DNA from: Candolleomyces eurysporus
Lineage: Eukaryota > Basidiomycota > Agaricomycetes > Agaricales > Psathyrellaceae
DNA: 21,663 nucleotides
NCBI GenBank assembly: GCA_027579435.1
Contig: JANBPK010000229.1
Span: 1 to 21,663, forward strand
Reading direction: 5' to 3'
Position numbers and translations under genes: made by a program. How positions within the stretch are numbered: position 1 is the first letter of the stretch; each line of letters starts with the position of its first letter. The notes under the pieces are model-generated. The model worked only from the letters and a program-made list of their open reading frames with translations. It was not told the origin of the DNA and did not search any database. Positions 1-10,793 of the stretch are shown here, one piece after another.

Positions 1-329
1 GTGCGAGAGGGTAGGTACCTTTAGTGCCTAGGAAACCACCTCTATTGCTTTAGTAGTAGATTGAGCCTTTCAGCTGCAGGGTAGGCCGTTTTGATCTGAA
101 GCGGCACCAACCGGCTAGCTTACTAAACCCTAATCTCGGGTATATGGCGGGTGCGCCTCTAAGTCGGCAGTCCTCGAGCAGACTCCAACTCTCGTGAACC
201 CAAGAGTAGTGTACTCTTTAATTATCCTTTGCGCCGTGCGAGTCATCTCAGTACTGGAAGGGTTTCGTAACATAGGGATTTAATAGACACGACCGTTTAA
301 TTGAATGATGAACAATATATTCAATAAAA
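1..329. other. Intergenic, no gene seen
   Basis: No convincing coding frame, RNA gene or repeat was found. An in-frame TGA at 309-311 closes the frame of the downstream HNH gene, so any missing 5' exon of that gene would have to lie here or outside the window behind an intron. I could not identify one. Confidence 0.5.
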
Positions 330-1465
330 TTGGTATTTATTCGCGAAAAAGCGAACACGGTCGTATCACCGGTCCCTACTCTGGCGCAACAGAAAACCCA
401 CAAACAGAAATTGTCGGCCAGCTGTATATTGCTCCAAGTTGTCTTGTCTCCTAATGAAGTTGCCCGGTTGGAGGTTATGGCATTTATCCAGGAGAATCCT
501 GATGTGATCATTAAGCTGGGGCGCTTTTATGGTCAATATTTTGTTAGAATTTGTGAGTCCGTGCCCTTTCTCTCATATCGTCTGGTTCTGAATATGACAT
601 ACCCAGTCCATTCTTCAAAAGGAAAAATCCATACTCCGCCGAGGCACCCCACTCTCAAGGTTCTCAACAGGCACATGCATAGCATCAGAAAAGCTCTTAT
701 GGCTTCTTCTGGGTCCCATAAACCTGCTAAATTGCTGGTCAGGAACTTGTTCCTGAGTGACAAACCCGAAGCTCACACANTTTTTGCAGGCCTTAGAGCG
801 TGATGGGCACCACTGCGTAGTCACAGGCAAAATCCACCTCAAGTCGACAGAAACACGTCCGTCGCTTGTGACTGAACTTAGAAACAGGATAGCCAATGGT
901 ACCATGAGGCCCACTGATACCGAGTGTGCCCACATTCTGCTGGAATCAATGAACATTGGTATTCTGGTGGGCTCAGCCAAGGTATCTATCATCCACAGTT
1001 AACGTTCCAAAGGTCAAACCATGCTCATTGCCGTTTGTAGCATCATCTGACAGCAGTTTACTTCACCACAATGGAAAGGCTTGGCTTCGGATCGGTCTAC
1101 AACAAGTTCAATGGCCAAGACATCCATTGGCTTGAAAACATCTTGACCTTGTCTCCAGGTGTTCACAAGCTGTTCAACACGCTTCAGTTATATTTCGAAC
1201 ATATGGTAAGGCTGTGACTGGCTTCAGAGTTTGGCATAGCTAATCAACTTTACAGGGAAGGGAGAATACCTACAACATTGTCTGCATTCAGGAGTCAAAT
1301 GCAGGGCTCCAGAAAGAAGTGACCTTCACCACCCCGGACGCAAAGAAATATCCCCTTCCCTTGCCAAAACTCCTTGCGATACACGCCACATGCTGCATAA
1401 TTGCCAGGGCGTCCAGCGCCATTGTCAACGGGTTGTGTGTCTTTGGTAGCAAGTTGATGCTTTGA
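330..1465 (+). CDS. HNH nuclease-domain protein, copy 1 (5' end unresolved)
   Basis: Member of the agaricomycete family of roughly 300-residue proteins with a C-terminal HNH nuclease domain; the cellular role of the family is not known to me. Proposed exons are 330-552, 607-737, 790-981, 1041-1205 and 1256-1465. The introns are 50-59 bp, GT-AG, and all junction phases agree, giving about 306 codons without a stop. Visible signatures are LGRFYGQYFVRI, then ALERDGHHCVVTG, then ECAHILLES, then LTLSPGVHKLFN (the His and Asn positions of the HNH fold), then VTFTTPDAKKYPLP near the C-terminus. The first exon opens only at TTG with no ATG, so the 5' end is missing, lies behind an unseen intron, or has decayed. 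The N at 780 falls in the polypyrimidine tract of the 738-789 intron and does not affect coding. That intron uses an unusual GTCAG donor. A diverged paralogue follows downstream on the same strand. Confidence 0.68.
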
Positions 1466-2128
1466 GAATGCACGATTATCCTGGACTACAAATAATTTAT
1501 CCTCTTTGTCGTTTGTCATTTTGTGGTCCCACCTGTCCAACAGAGCTAGCGTGGCTGGCCCGCTTGGCAGACCGCCATCGGCAACGGCATTGGGCATATT
1601 GGAGAATTCCGAGAGCTTTTTGTGGGAGTTGTATTACATCACACATATTTAAAACTTTGGTAGAAGGCCGTTGCAGTACATGGCAGTACAAGTCTTTACG
1701 AGGACTGGTATATACTGTCTCTGTGTTGTTTGTGCATAGTCAATGCATTTGCTGATGCATGCCTGTGGCGTGCTCGCACTCATGTGGCTTCTTCCCATGG
1801 TTTCATTATAAGAAATTCTCAGCACTTTTACACTCAGCAATTCAGATATCCTCTGTATCAATACTGGATATTTCTTGTGCATCAACAGAATGGTAGTCAG
1901 CTTTTGCCAACAGTGCCTGAGAACTGCTTGGGCGGCATCAGGAGATCCCTGTCGGCTTCGGTAAATACCGAATTTTGCTACTTGTTTTGGAGGGTGCTCC
2001 TTCCAAATGGGCCGGTACAAGACTTGGCGCTCTTGGCATGTTGGGCTCATTTTGATTAAAAGAACGGGCTTTCCTTACATAAAGACTTGTAAAGCGCTCT
2101 GGCGCCAATCGAACCTTGAATCATAGTC
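1466..2128. other. Spacer between the two HNH paralogues
   Basis: About 660 bp without a recognisable gene. Open frames on both strands (for example 1649-2050 on the minus strand and 1730-2059 on the plus strand) have no motif I recognise and no splice-supported extension. It probably contains the 3' untranslated region of copy 1 and the promoter of copy 2. Confidence 0.45.
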
Positions 2129-3413
2129 ATGGCCATCACATTTTCACCCCTCAATGCTCCCAACCAGCAAGTTGCTCTACAGCGGGTAGCCAATGCAGAA
2201 CATCAACTGCTAGCTGAGATTCATACACAGGAGCGGGGAACAACACTTTCCACACTCTCAAGCAGCACATAGCCTCCTGCTGCATCCTCAAGAATCTCAT
2301 CCGCTTAGGCCCTAACGGGTCCACACGTTCAAGTGTTGCACTTTCCATTGTCGGATGCCATGATGAGGCCCAGCTTGTTGAGCTTGGTGCCTCCTACATG
2401 CAGGATCTCCTCGTCCCTAGTGCGTCTTGGTTCTTCTCTCCCCTTCATGTCTCAGTTCTGACCACAGCCCTATACTCAGTTTGGGATCCAAAATGCAGAG
2501 CTCCTGACTTGGGTGGCGTCTCTCATTTCATCTTTGATGAAGATGATGATGAGATGGACAACACTGCTCAAGGTCTTTTGCAGGACCACCATACCGCAAA
2601 GATGAAGGTCAGTTGCATCCATCCTTCAGCTGTAGTCAGACTTAACAGTGGCCTGCAACTTGCTCTAGGCTCTGTTTCATGACAGTTCTTGTTGCATAGT
2701 CACTGGACACATTAATCTCAGTGCAGCAGAGAACAACATTGTGCTTCAGAAGGAGGTTAAAGAAGAATTCACATGCTATTCTCACTATATCTGCGAGAAT
2801 ACCCAGGGTGTCCACATCTTACTGGAGTCCACCAGACGCCCAGACAATGTATTTCTTACATTCCTTCCTTTGATTTCCAGCATACTCAGAGTGGTATTTG
2901 TAGCAGGCCGGAACATCTGTATGGGAGATCCTCGAGCATTTGGCTATGAGTCACTTTGCAAAGAGAACACCGGTGTTGGCCACCACCAACTCCAGAACCT
3001 CTTGACCATGGAGCCGGATGTTTGCAATCTGTTCAATAGTCTCAAATTGTGGTTTGAACCCATGGTAAGACTGTCACTGGCTCAGAATTTGGCATATCTC
3101 ACCGGTTTGACAGGAAAGGGACAACACATACAGAATTAAGTGCTATCACTGGGCATTCATCAACCTCGAGCGAGAAGTAACATTTACCATGCCTGATGCA
3201 AAAACCTACCCCCTCCCCTCAAGGGAATCCCTCGAAATTCACGCCACATGCTGCAAAGTTATCCACACCTCCGACATTTTAACATATATCAATGAGTTGT
3301 TGGATGCGGATTCGGATTGTGATGATGATGAAGTGAGTTGCGTGGATGATAAGGAGGATTCGGAAGAGAATTGGAGCAGTGACGAGGACCCTGAACTTGC
3401 ATCTAAGGACTAG
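2129..3413 (+). pseudogene. HNH nuclease-domain protein, copy 2 (frameshifted)
   Basis: Diverged tandem paralogue of the gene at 330-1465. Exons by homology are 2129-2419, 2480-2607, 2669-2848, 2904-3064 and 3114-3413, with introns of 49-61 bp at the same positions and phases as copy 1. ATG at 2129 opens a frame that ends at TAG 2270, while the conserved stretch (SCCILKNLIRLGPNG, then LVELGASYMQDLLVP) runs in another frame that is closed by TGA at 2215, so a frameshift lies between about 2218 and 2269. A second one-base shift near 2937-2943 separates SVWEILEH from GYESLCKENTG; one extra T would restore continuity. HNH landmarks are CCIVTGH, VHILLES and LTMEPDVCNLFN, where the His of copy 1 (GVHKLFN) is replaced by Cys and the RDG motif reads HDS. 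The C-terminus has an Asp/Glu-rich tail. Most likely a decaying gene; sequencing error could explain one shift but not the motif changes. Confidence 0.65.
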
Positions 3414-3460
3414 ACTTGTAACCGTGTTGGATGATGTAGTATAACCAAGGAAAATGGATT

Positions 3461-6400
3461 CTACATTCCAAAATAGACGTACGGTAGCCAAGAAAGAAAG
3501 TCCAGATCTGACATACCAACCTCCTCTCGCAACTGTCTAACAGCGTGATCCAGTGCATGAGCTGCAAGAGAACTATCGATACCACCCTCCGAGGAATTCT
3601 CAAGAAGGTATCCATAGAAATCCCTAGCGACCTGGGGCGCATCTCGATCCCGAATCGACCACATTGTCGCTACGACACCTTTAAAACCAGCAGCTAGCAT
3701 CCCAGCAGCCAGGTGAACAGCTTCCTCAGAAAGTCGCTTGTCCCCCGCGCTCGTCTGGCATGCCGAGAGGTAGGCAATTTCAGCATTCTTCATGCCAAGT
3801 TTGATTATCTCGGACAAGGTGAGCCCTCCATCATTGAGGACGAAGCCACTGTTAAGTGGTTTGTCCCCGTCTTGGTGTGCGTGGCAAGCAAAGTGGAGCC
3901 AGTTGTGAGTCTTGATCTGCTCGAGAGCTGTAGCGACGGTCGCATCTGCCTCGGAAAGGGCCAGGTTTGGAATCGAGTGACTGTCAAGGGTTCTCGCTAC
4001 CGATTCGACCTCCTTTGCGGCACCTGGGGTGGGAGATTGTCCAGTCGTTTGTGACTGGCTAATTAGAAGGAACCGATTGAGCGGCCGTGTCCCATCAGCC
4101 AAAGAGTTGGGAGGAGACGATGATTTGGCGAGGAATTTGAGAGTTGGAATGTGCGTAGAGATGGCAAAGTCAGATAGGGTAGCGTTCTCTTTGACGCCGG
4201 TCGACGAATAATTCCCAGCAGCGTGGATCGGAAGGAAGGCGAGTGGCCCTGTCAGGCACCACCATATACGCTTCCTCTGTGGCTGAGAAGACTGCTATTG
4301 ACGATCAGAACATGCACCAACAATAAAATCGAAAGCTAAATTGCTTACCGAGAGTTCAAGAGCGTCAACTATTGGCTTGGCTACAAGTATCCACAAATCC
4401 CGAAGAATGTAGGGAACAAAACTATTATCACCACGACCTCTGGCGGATTTATTCCACTGGAATGGTCTCAGTGTCCTCTCTTCACCATCTAATCCAACAT
4501 CTTCTCCATCCATACGCACGCTAACTGAATCGACCAGTCCTTGCAAGCGATGTCGGAGTTCTTCGGCCTTTGCGTATGAGAAATCGGGGAGTCGAACGTG
4601 AAGCGGGTCGAGGTTATCCGGTGACAAACAGATGGCGTCACAACGTGTCTCGTGAACGTTGATAATGACGACGTAACCAGATTTTGGGAGGCTCTTGACC
4701 AAAACGTCGAACGAGGGTGCCTCGAGGAAGCTCTCGAAGCCAGGCTGAGCACGAATCCTCTTCAAAATGACTTCGTACTCCATGGCGAGTTCAACGTGAG
4801 TGACAGCTTCCTGCTGCAACGATATCGCCACCTTCAGCTCTGCACTATCGCCTGCACCGACATCCCAATAAGGGCCTTTACGGGTCCCAGACTTCTCGAG
4901 TGTCGTCGAGACCCTGGCGAACCGTTCCGCGAGTTCTTCGTCGTACTCTCGCAAATCTTCGAGTGGCGTTCTGAGGCTATTGAGTTGACCCCAAACCAAA
5001 CACCGACTTGCTTCGAGCCACTCGACAGCCTTTTTCGGGTTCCCGCAACGAAGCGCAAACGCCGATGCCTGACGCGAGAGGTCGGATATCCTAACCAACA
5101 TTTCGTGTCGGCGATCGAGTGTCTGGTCGAGGCCTGCAGCTACTGGAAGCAAATCGACGCATGTTTGAAACGCGTTCATGGCGTTGGTGTGACTATCGAC
5201 GACGGAAGCGAAAGCCGCCCATGCTCGAGCAGCGTTAAAGCGCGAAAGGGGGCTGGAGCTAGGAGATTGAGCTGCAAGTCGATAGTGCTCCAAAGCGGTC
5301 TCCTTGAAGTCGTCGTGACTCGGATGGTTCTGGGAAACCTGGTACTGTTCCATCATAGCTTGAGCATAACATGCATGTAGATTGGGGAGGTAAGGATGGC
5401 CTTGGGGTATAGCTTCCAGGGCCTTATCATACGATGCCAGCGCCTTGTTAAGGTCCCTCCCATCCTTCGAGATTTGGTACCGGTCCATCAGGAGATCGCC
5501 TTCCTGGATATGCTGTGAATCCAGAAAGGGCCCTAATCCCTCCTCCCTCGTCACCGAAACGAGTTCGACAATCTTCCTATGAAAAGAAAGCGCTTCTTCA
5601 ATGCTTTCAAGCCCATCTACTCCTGCTCCATGGCGGGCTCTTGTAGCCAAGGCACTGGCCAAACAGGCATACCGCGTCGCGAGACCTCTGACATCGTTCT
5701 CTGTAGATATCTCGACGGCCTTCCGAATGCTCGAAATCGCCTCCACCAGATCTTTGCTGTTGTCTTTGATGTTCTGTCCGAAGCGCAACATAAGCGACGC
5801 GCCGAGGTTGCTGTAAAACAACGAGCGGCGTTCGGAGGTAGTTGGGAACAAATCGACAGCCATTCGATGAGCAGCCACCGCCTGATCGCTAAGCTGAAGC
5901 TCGCCTGTTCTCTTCGAACGGCTGGCAAGTGCATTTCCGAGGTTGGTGTAGATGTAAGGAAGGGATGTGTGACCGGAGGGACAAGTGTCAATGGCTTTAT
6001 GGAGGGAGATGATAGCCTGTTCAACGTCCCTCAGATCTCCTGAGTAATTGAATCGATCCAGGAGGCTTGCACCTAGATGCTGACTCCGAGAACTGAATTG
6101 GACGTTTTGCAGTGGCGTAAGTTCAATTGCTCGCCGGTGGAGGGTTACAGCCTCATTGATATCTTTCGCTCCCTTGAGTAGGTTGAAACGACTGTTCAGT
6201 GCGTTGGCAAGAATGGTGAGCCAATCTGGGAGCTGGTGGTGCCCAGTCGGAGTTAACGATATTGCCCTGCGCCCCGCTGAGATTGCATCTTCGATTTCTT
6301 GAGGTCGCCCCATTCTGTTAAACCGAGTGGTAAAGGCGCGGGCAAGACTTGCGTACGACGCCGCTGCATCATTGTCGTCTGGAGGAGCGAGGTCGATAGC

Positions 6401-7592
6401 GGTCTTGTACGCTCCAATCGACCTGTCTAGCAATGCAACCTCCCCAGTCTGCTCGAAGAGCATCGACAGCGGATTTCCAAGGTTGCTGTGAAGAACCGAC
6501 AATGCTGATCGATCACTTTGGGGAGTAACCTTGATACCATTCTCGAAAGCCTTGACAGCATTCTTCAGGTCTTCTAAATTATTAGTGAGCTCGAAACGAA
6601 GGAAAAGCGCATTGCCAAGTCCGCTGTAGAAGTATGGCAGCGAAGTATGGTTGAGGGAAGCACCGAGCTCTACGGCCTTTTCGAGCGCTACGATTCCTTT
6701 CTCGACGGGGTCAACCTTGCCTGTGAAGCGGCAAAGAGAGGTTAAAGCGGTTCCCAAGTGAAAATACAGGATAGGGCGAACGAAGAGCGTGGCATCTTTT
6801 GGATCTTGTTCACCAACACCGGTTCTAATTTCACCCAGAGAGGTTCCATACGCAACAATGGCTCGCTTGAGATCGTCCAGTTCGCCTGTACGTTCGAAGC
6901 GTGTGTGGTGGGCGATTGCCAAATTTATCCACTCGGATGGCAAGTGAGAATGACTGGCAGGGACGGGATGCTGTAAAGGTTGGGATAAGCCGCCCTCGGT
7001 TGCCCCGACAGAACTTTGCGTTTGGCCGAAGCCTTGTCCGCTTTTGATAGTTGCTGCTTGGAAGAGTGCGTCGGTAAAACTTTGAAATCGGTGAGGGACA
7101 AAGGTTATCTCGCAGCAAACATTCAGTGAAGGGCCCGGATTGACTCTGGTCACCGTCGTGCTCAACCCTGGTGGGTCGGCTATGTCAATGACGTCTATCC
7201 ATATTATCAGGACATATTTTGAACACTGACGATATTGGTGCTTTTCTGGGCCAACGTGTTGAAAGTCTTTTAACGCAATATGGCCGATCTCTTTCGTCCT
7301 CAAGTCGTTGGAGTCGTCGACCTGAAGGAGTGAGATACGCCCGTCTGGTGCGGCACTAGGAATGATTACTATCAGNTTTTTCGACCAGCATCCTCGACAG
7401 GACGTACAATTCAACTCTGCGCTTCCCTTCCCATTGCCACTCCCCGACTCTCTTCAAGACTATGCCACCACTCTCGGCGCCAACCTGGAGGCGCAACGTT
7501 GGCCATTGATCGCTTACTGTTCCAGGTTCGGCCTCGGAAGTGAGTATGACACCTGACGATGATTCCTGTGTGTTAACAACAACTCGGGGCAA
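3461..7592 (-). CDS. TPR-CHAT domain protein (caspase-like)
   Basis: Large tetratricopeptide-repeat protein ending in a CHAT domain, a caspase-related cysteine peptidase fold common in agaricomycetes; substrate unknown. Exon 2 is 3461-4282, the intron 4283-4348 (66 bp, GTAAGC donor, CTCAG acceptor, phase 0), and exon 1 lies above 4349. From the ATG at 7389-7391 the product is about 1287 residues if the N at 7376 is ignored. The order is a short N-terminal region possibly C2-like, about ten or more TPR units (roughly residues 150-690, with LGN-type helices and F-RTG spacers), a linker, then CHAT. The CHAT signature is intact: LHFACHAH (His near 1148) and LSACQTSAG (Cys near 1189), preceded by GPLAFLPIHAAG. 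With the N counted, the frame breaks between VEK and LIVIIPS. The frame stays open upstream of the ATG to 7592 with plausible protein text, and a candidate splice acceptor ends at 7566, so the true start may lie further upstream. Its 3' end converges on HNH copy 2. Confidence 0.85.
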
Positions 7593-9405
7593 ACGCCGGA
7601 TTCATGATATTCACTTTCGAAATAGATATTGCTCTTTCTATAGTATATGTAAGCATCATCATTAATCGAAGACAGGGTGAAAAAGTGGTACCTAGCCTCG
7701 TGGCTGCTCGCCTGCCTCGCCATTACCTGGACTAGCCGAGACCAAGGAGGCTCGTTGAACTGGAGTGAAGATGTAATGAGGGGAAGCAAACGGAGAGGGA
7801 ACTCTTACGGCATAAACAACTGCAATTTATACAGCGTCTCTGAGTTGGAGATTGTGCGCCGATTATCATGTGGGTGTCCGTTGTCGGAAAACAGGCTGTG
7901 CCAGATGTGAGCTTACGTGTCTGGAAAAGATACTTCTAATCCATGAGTCAAGATAGAGCGGGAAGGGGGACTAGCTGCGCAGAGTTTTTTCCCTTGTTTC
8001 TCCTCGAGCATCGTCTCTTCCATTTGACTCACTGCTCAATAGTTTCCCTCCTCCAACCTCCGATTAGCGTCGACTCGTAACTTCACCTCAACCTTCCTCC
8101 TCACAGAACTCACAAACCCCACTTCCTCAGGTAACTTCACAATCTTATCCAGTTGTTTCTAATCTTCCGTGAGCTTCACCAACAGCTGTGCTGGCAGTTC
8201 ACCTCACCCCGTCGTTCTCGGTCTCCTTCACTTATCTTTTTCTCGATCTTGTACTGCTTCTTTGCTAAGAGGGGAGCAAAAAGTATCAGGGGGATAGAAG
8301 GACGCAGACGGGCTTGCTCACGTTTCCTGGGCTCCTCGATGACGTCTGAGTACCTTTGATACTGTCGACAAGCACTCTGCGCTTCACCCTCGAACACCCT
8401 CTTGATATCCGCCTCTGAACAAGCGACGCTGTCCGTCCGTTTCCGGTGACTTCTCGATAGAAGTTAGCTTCAAACTAAGATTCGAGCGTAACATGTCGCA
8501 CAGTCTGGTCTGCCCCTCAGACATCGGCTCCATCGCTCTTTGATTGTGTGAGTCACAGCGGCCAAGATTTAGGACAGGGACGGAGTAANGGGGGCTTATC
8601 AATAATCCTCCTGAGGCTGCCTGTGAAGATAGGCTTTTGCAGCAAGACTTAGGTGTAGACCTCTCCAAGGAAGTATGTCCGGATCCTGGGTCTGCCATTT
8701 GTGCTCGAAGAACCTCAAAATATTCGTTTTTCGTCTAGTATTTCGCCCCGAATCCCAGGATTCGGGACCTCGGCTACCTAAGGATATCCACAGCGTCCAT
8801 CAAATATTCACGCCTTCTGCTCAGCTGATGCCTACCCATTTCGGCGTGGGCGAGGTTGAGGTGGAGTCAAGAGAATTCGGAATGACCTTGAAAACAGGGT
8901 GCGAGAAAAGGTGCGAGAAAGGGAACCCTAAAGACCAGGTGTGTGGAAACCAGGTTCGGTAAGTCTCAGCAGCAAGTTCATGTTTAAACGCATACAATCA
9001 AACGGCTGATAGACGGCCCAGTACACACTTTCTGGCTCCCTTTGCGCTCTGGAAGCCGTTCAAGCTGAAGAGTTGACTAGCCGAATACCTGACATGAGAT
9101 TGCAGTGATCGGTTTCTTGCAATTGAGCGCTGGTAGAAGTTCGCGGACTCTGGTCGTTGAGTTGAGGACGCTTTAGGGCAGTGGAAAGGGCAGTAGACGC
9201 AGCGGCGCAGCCCTGAAATTAGGCCATACCTGATGCGAGGCGTTGTGAATGGCCCAGTTGGCGCTGAAGCTTCGTTTTCACAATCCACTGCTAAGTAGAA
9301 TGATGCCTTCGCTAGATCAAACGCAGCCTAATATACACGTTGATGTAATTCAATTGCCTTTTCCGCACTTCCAAGGTTATCAACGGCTGGAAAACCCTTG
9401 TTCGT
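7593..9405. other. Long intergenic stretch, one weak coding-like fragment
   Basis: About 1.8 kb without a recognisable gene. A pyrimidine-rich tract at about 8030-8160 resembles a fungal promoter or 5' leader. On the minus strand, 8176-8397 encodes a charged fragment with protein-like composition (AKKQYKIEKKISEGDRER) whose frame seems to continue upstream without a clear start; I do not recognise a family. A 12-bp unit beginning ggtgcgagaaa occurs twice in tandem at about 8898-8921. An N lies at 8589 next to a G run. The 3' untranslated region of the lectin gene should occupy the right end. Confidence 0.4.
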
Positions 9406-10686
9406 TTACAGAGTCCAGACTTGGTTTTGGTCATTAGCCGTACATTGCCAAGTTTGGATCTGGTTCCCATTTGTTAGGAGGCCACGCGTCAGATCGAGGC
9501 ATTGCCCTAAACAGTCTCTCAGTAATCATATAGATGGTCGATGAATAAAAACAAACCTTGTCCCTCGAGCGCGATCCTATTATCAGATGTATAGAACCAC
9601 TGTTGCGCTGGTAGGTTAGCAAAACACTGCCAGATCTTTACTCCAACCCCGTTCGCAGGAGCTATTAGCAGATGCTCCATGTCTCAGCTCACCGGAGAAT
9701 ATAAAATAGGTAGCACACTCACTCGACCCAGCGTCCAAGCAGAAGTTCGTTCCTGCCAATTGCACCTTCGTACTATTTCTCCTCAAGACCCAGTTCTGCG
9801 CTGCGGACCCGTTACAATCGTAGATTTGAACCGCAGTGCCATTCGCGAACACCCCTCCACGGACGTCCAAACATTTGTTAACGACGGTTGGATGGATACG
9901 CCATGTCAACGGGACTGGCCAGTTACCGCCGGGGCAGAACCTTTTTGATATACAGTGAGGAAAGTGAACGTTATATATGGATAAGATGAAGGACGGCGTT
10001 AATAGCCGGAGAAAAAGGAAGAGGCAACTCACGTAATTCGGTAATTTGTGTTATTGTAAGGGCATTGGTAAAGAGGTGGAGTTGGTGGAGTTGGAGGAGT
10101 TGTTAAGGGCGGGAACCTCGTGGGAGGAGAAGGGAATGCTGTGGAACAGTTATTCTCGTTGCAGCTGATTCCCTGACAGAAGCCCGTTTCCTAGAGAACA
10201 GGTAAATGAGTGTTGCATCCAAAGTAGCTTATGGTGGAGATCGTCCATCACTCACTGCCGGCCTCTGAGGAACGACGCTCAAACCAGTATTCAATGGTCC
10301 ATCTCCTTCCCTGACCATATAATAGTACTGTTCCTATTGGGTATAAACATATGTCAATCAGTACATAATCATTCCCACTACTAGCTCCAACGACGNAAAA
10401 AATGACTCACCGCACCATAAAACCCAGCTCTCAACGTCCCGGAACCAGTTATATTCCCACCATTTGCATCTGTATAAAAGAATCCAGCGGTCTCTGCCAG
10501 AAGCCTGGTCGTGCTGCCACCTGTTGCAAGCACCGTATCAAACTGCCCACCGATATAGAGATTAATCGAAGCTGGGCATTCATTGGATATGATATACTGC
10601 CTAGACGCAATCTGCCTCCTCTCTGCAACTGGATTCGCGAGTAGAGGAGCAGTAAATAAAAGTAGTATAATAGATGCGGCAATCAT
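9406..10686 (-). CDS. Secreted thaumatin-like / ricin-B-type lectin fusion protein
   Basis: Predicted secreted carbohydrate-binding protein of 311 residues. Exons in coding order are 10411-10686, 10256-10333, 10033-10190, 9723-9940, 9557-9661 and 9406-9506, with introns of 50-92 bp, GT-AG, and all phases consistent. The ATG at 10684-10686 gives a signal peptide (MIAASIILLLFTAPLLANP). Residues about 30-175 resemble a thaumatin-like domain: ISNECPASINLYIGG near its start, TDANGGN, RAGFYG, a Cys-rich segment (FCQGISCNENNC), a Pro/Thr-rich stretch, then YNNTNYRITFCPG, which fits the family's C-terminal pattern. Residues about 191-311 form a complete beta-trefoil with three lobes, NKCLDVRGG..AQNW, NFCLDAGST..AQQW and GQCLDLTRG..NQVW, carrying the QxW motifs of the ricin-B/CBM13 fold. 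Only the lectin fold is present; there is no ribosome-inactivating domain. The N at 10396 lies inside intron 1. The lectin call is firm; the thaumatin-like call is by motif only. Confidence 0.88.
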
Positions 10687-10784
10687 CGCGAGTAAATCCA
10701 CTTGAGGACGCGTATGACTATGAGGGTGGATTATGAGGATAATGATGGCAGTGAATAGAACCACCACCGCCGAAGCAAAGCTCC

Positions 10785-10793
10785 ATTTATATA
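10785..10793 (-). promoter_or_regulatory. TATA-box candidate for the lectin gene
   Basis: Reads TATATAAAT on the minus strand, about 100 bp upstream of the ATG at 10686. This would place transcription start near 10755 with a leader of about 70 nt. Sequence match only. Confidence 0.4.

Noticed and set aside
738..803. Frameshift at the N (780) in HNH copy 1
   Set aside because: A phase-0 intron 738-789 accounts for the frame change and gives the family sequence ALERDG directly after AKLL.
1649..2050. 133-codon minus-strand open frame between the HNH copies
   Set aside because: No recognisable motif, no splice-supported extension and an opposing plus-strand frame of similar length; probably chance.
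3713..4054. Plus-strand open frame opposite the CHAT domain
   Set aside because: Antisense to the catalytic region of CHAT; no independent evidence.
4652..5380. 242-codon plus-strand open frame
   Set aside because: Lies wholly antisense to the TPR array of the CHAT gene, has no domain signature, and is explained as a shadow of a well-supported coding strand.
9406..9940. Ricin-type toxin
   Set aside because: Only the carbohydrate-binding beta-trefoil is present; no N-glycosidase chain occurs in or near the gene.
10687..10767. Upstream GTG start for the lectin gene
   Set aside because: Not an ATG; the ATG at 10686 gives a clean signal peptide and fits the TATA box.
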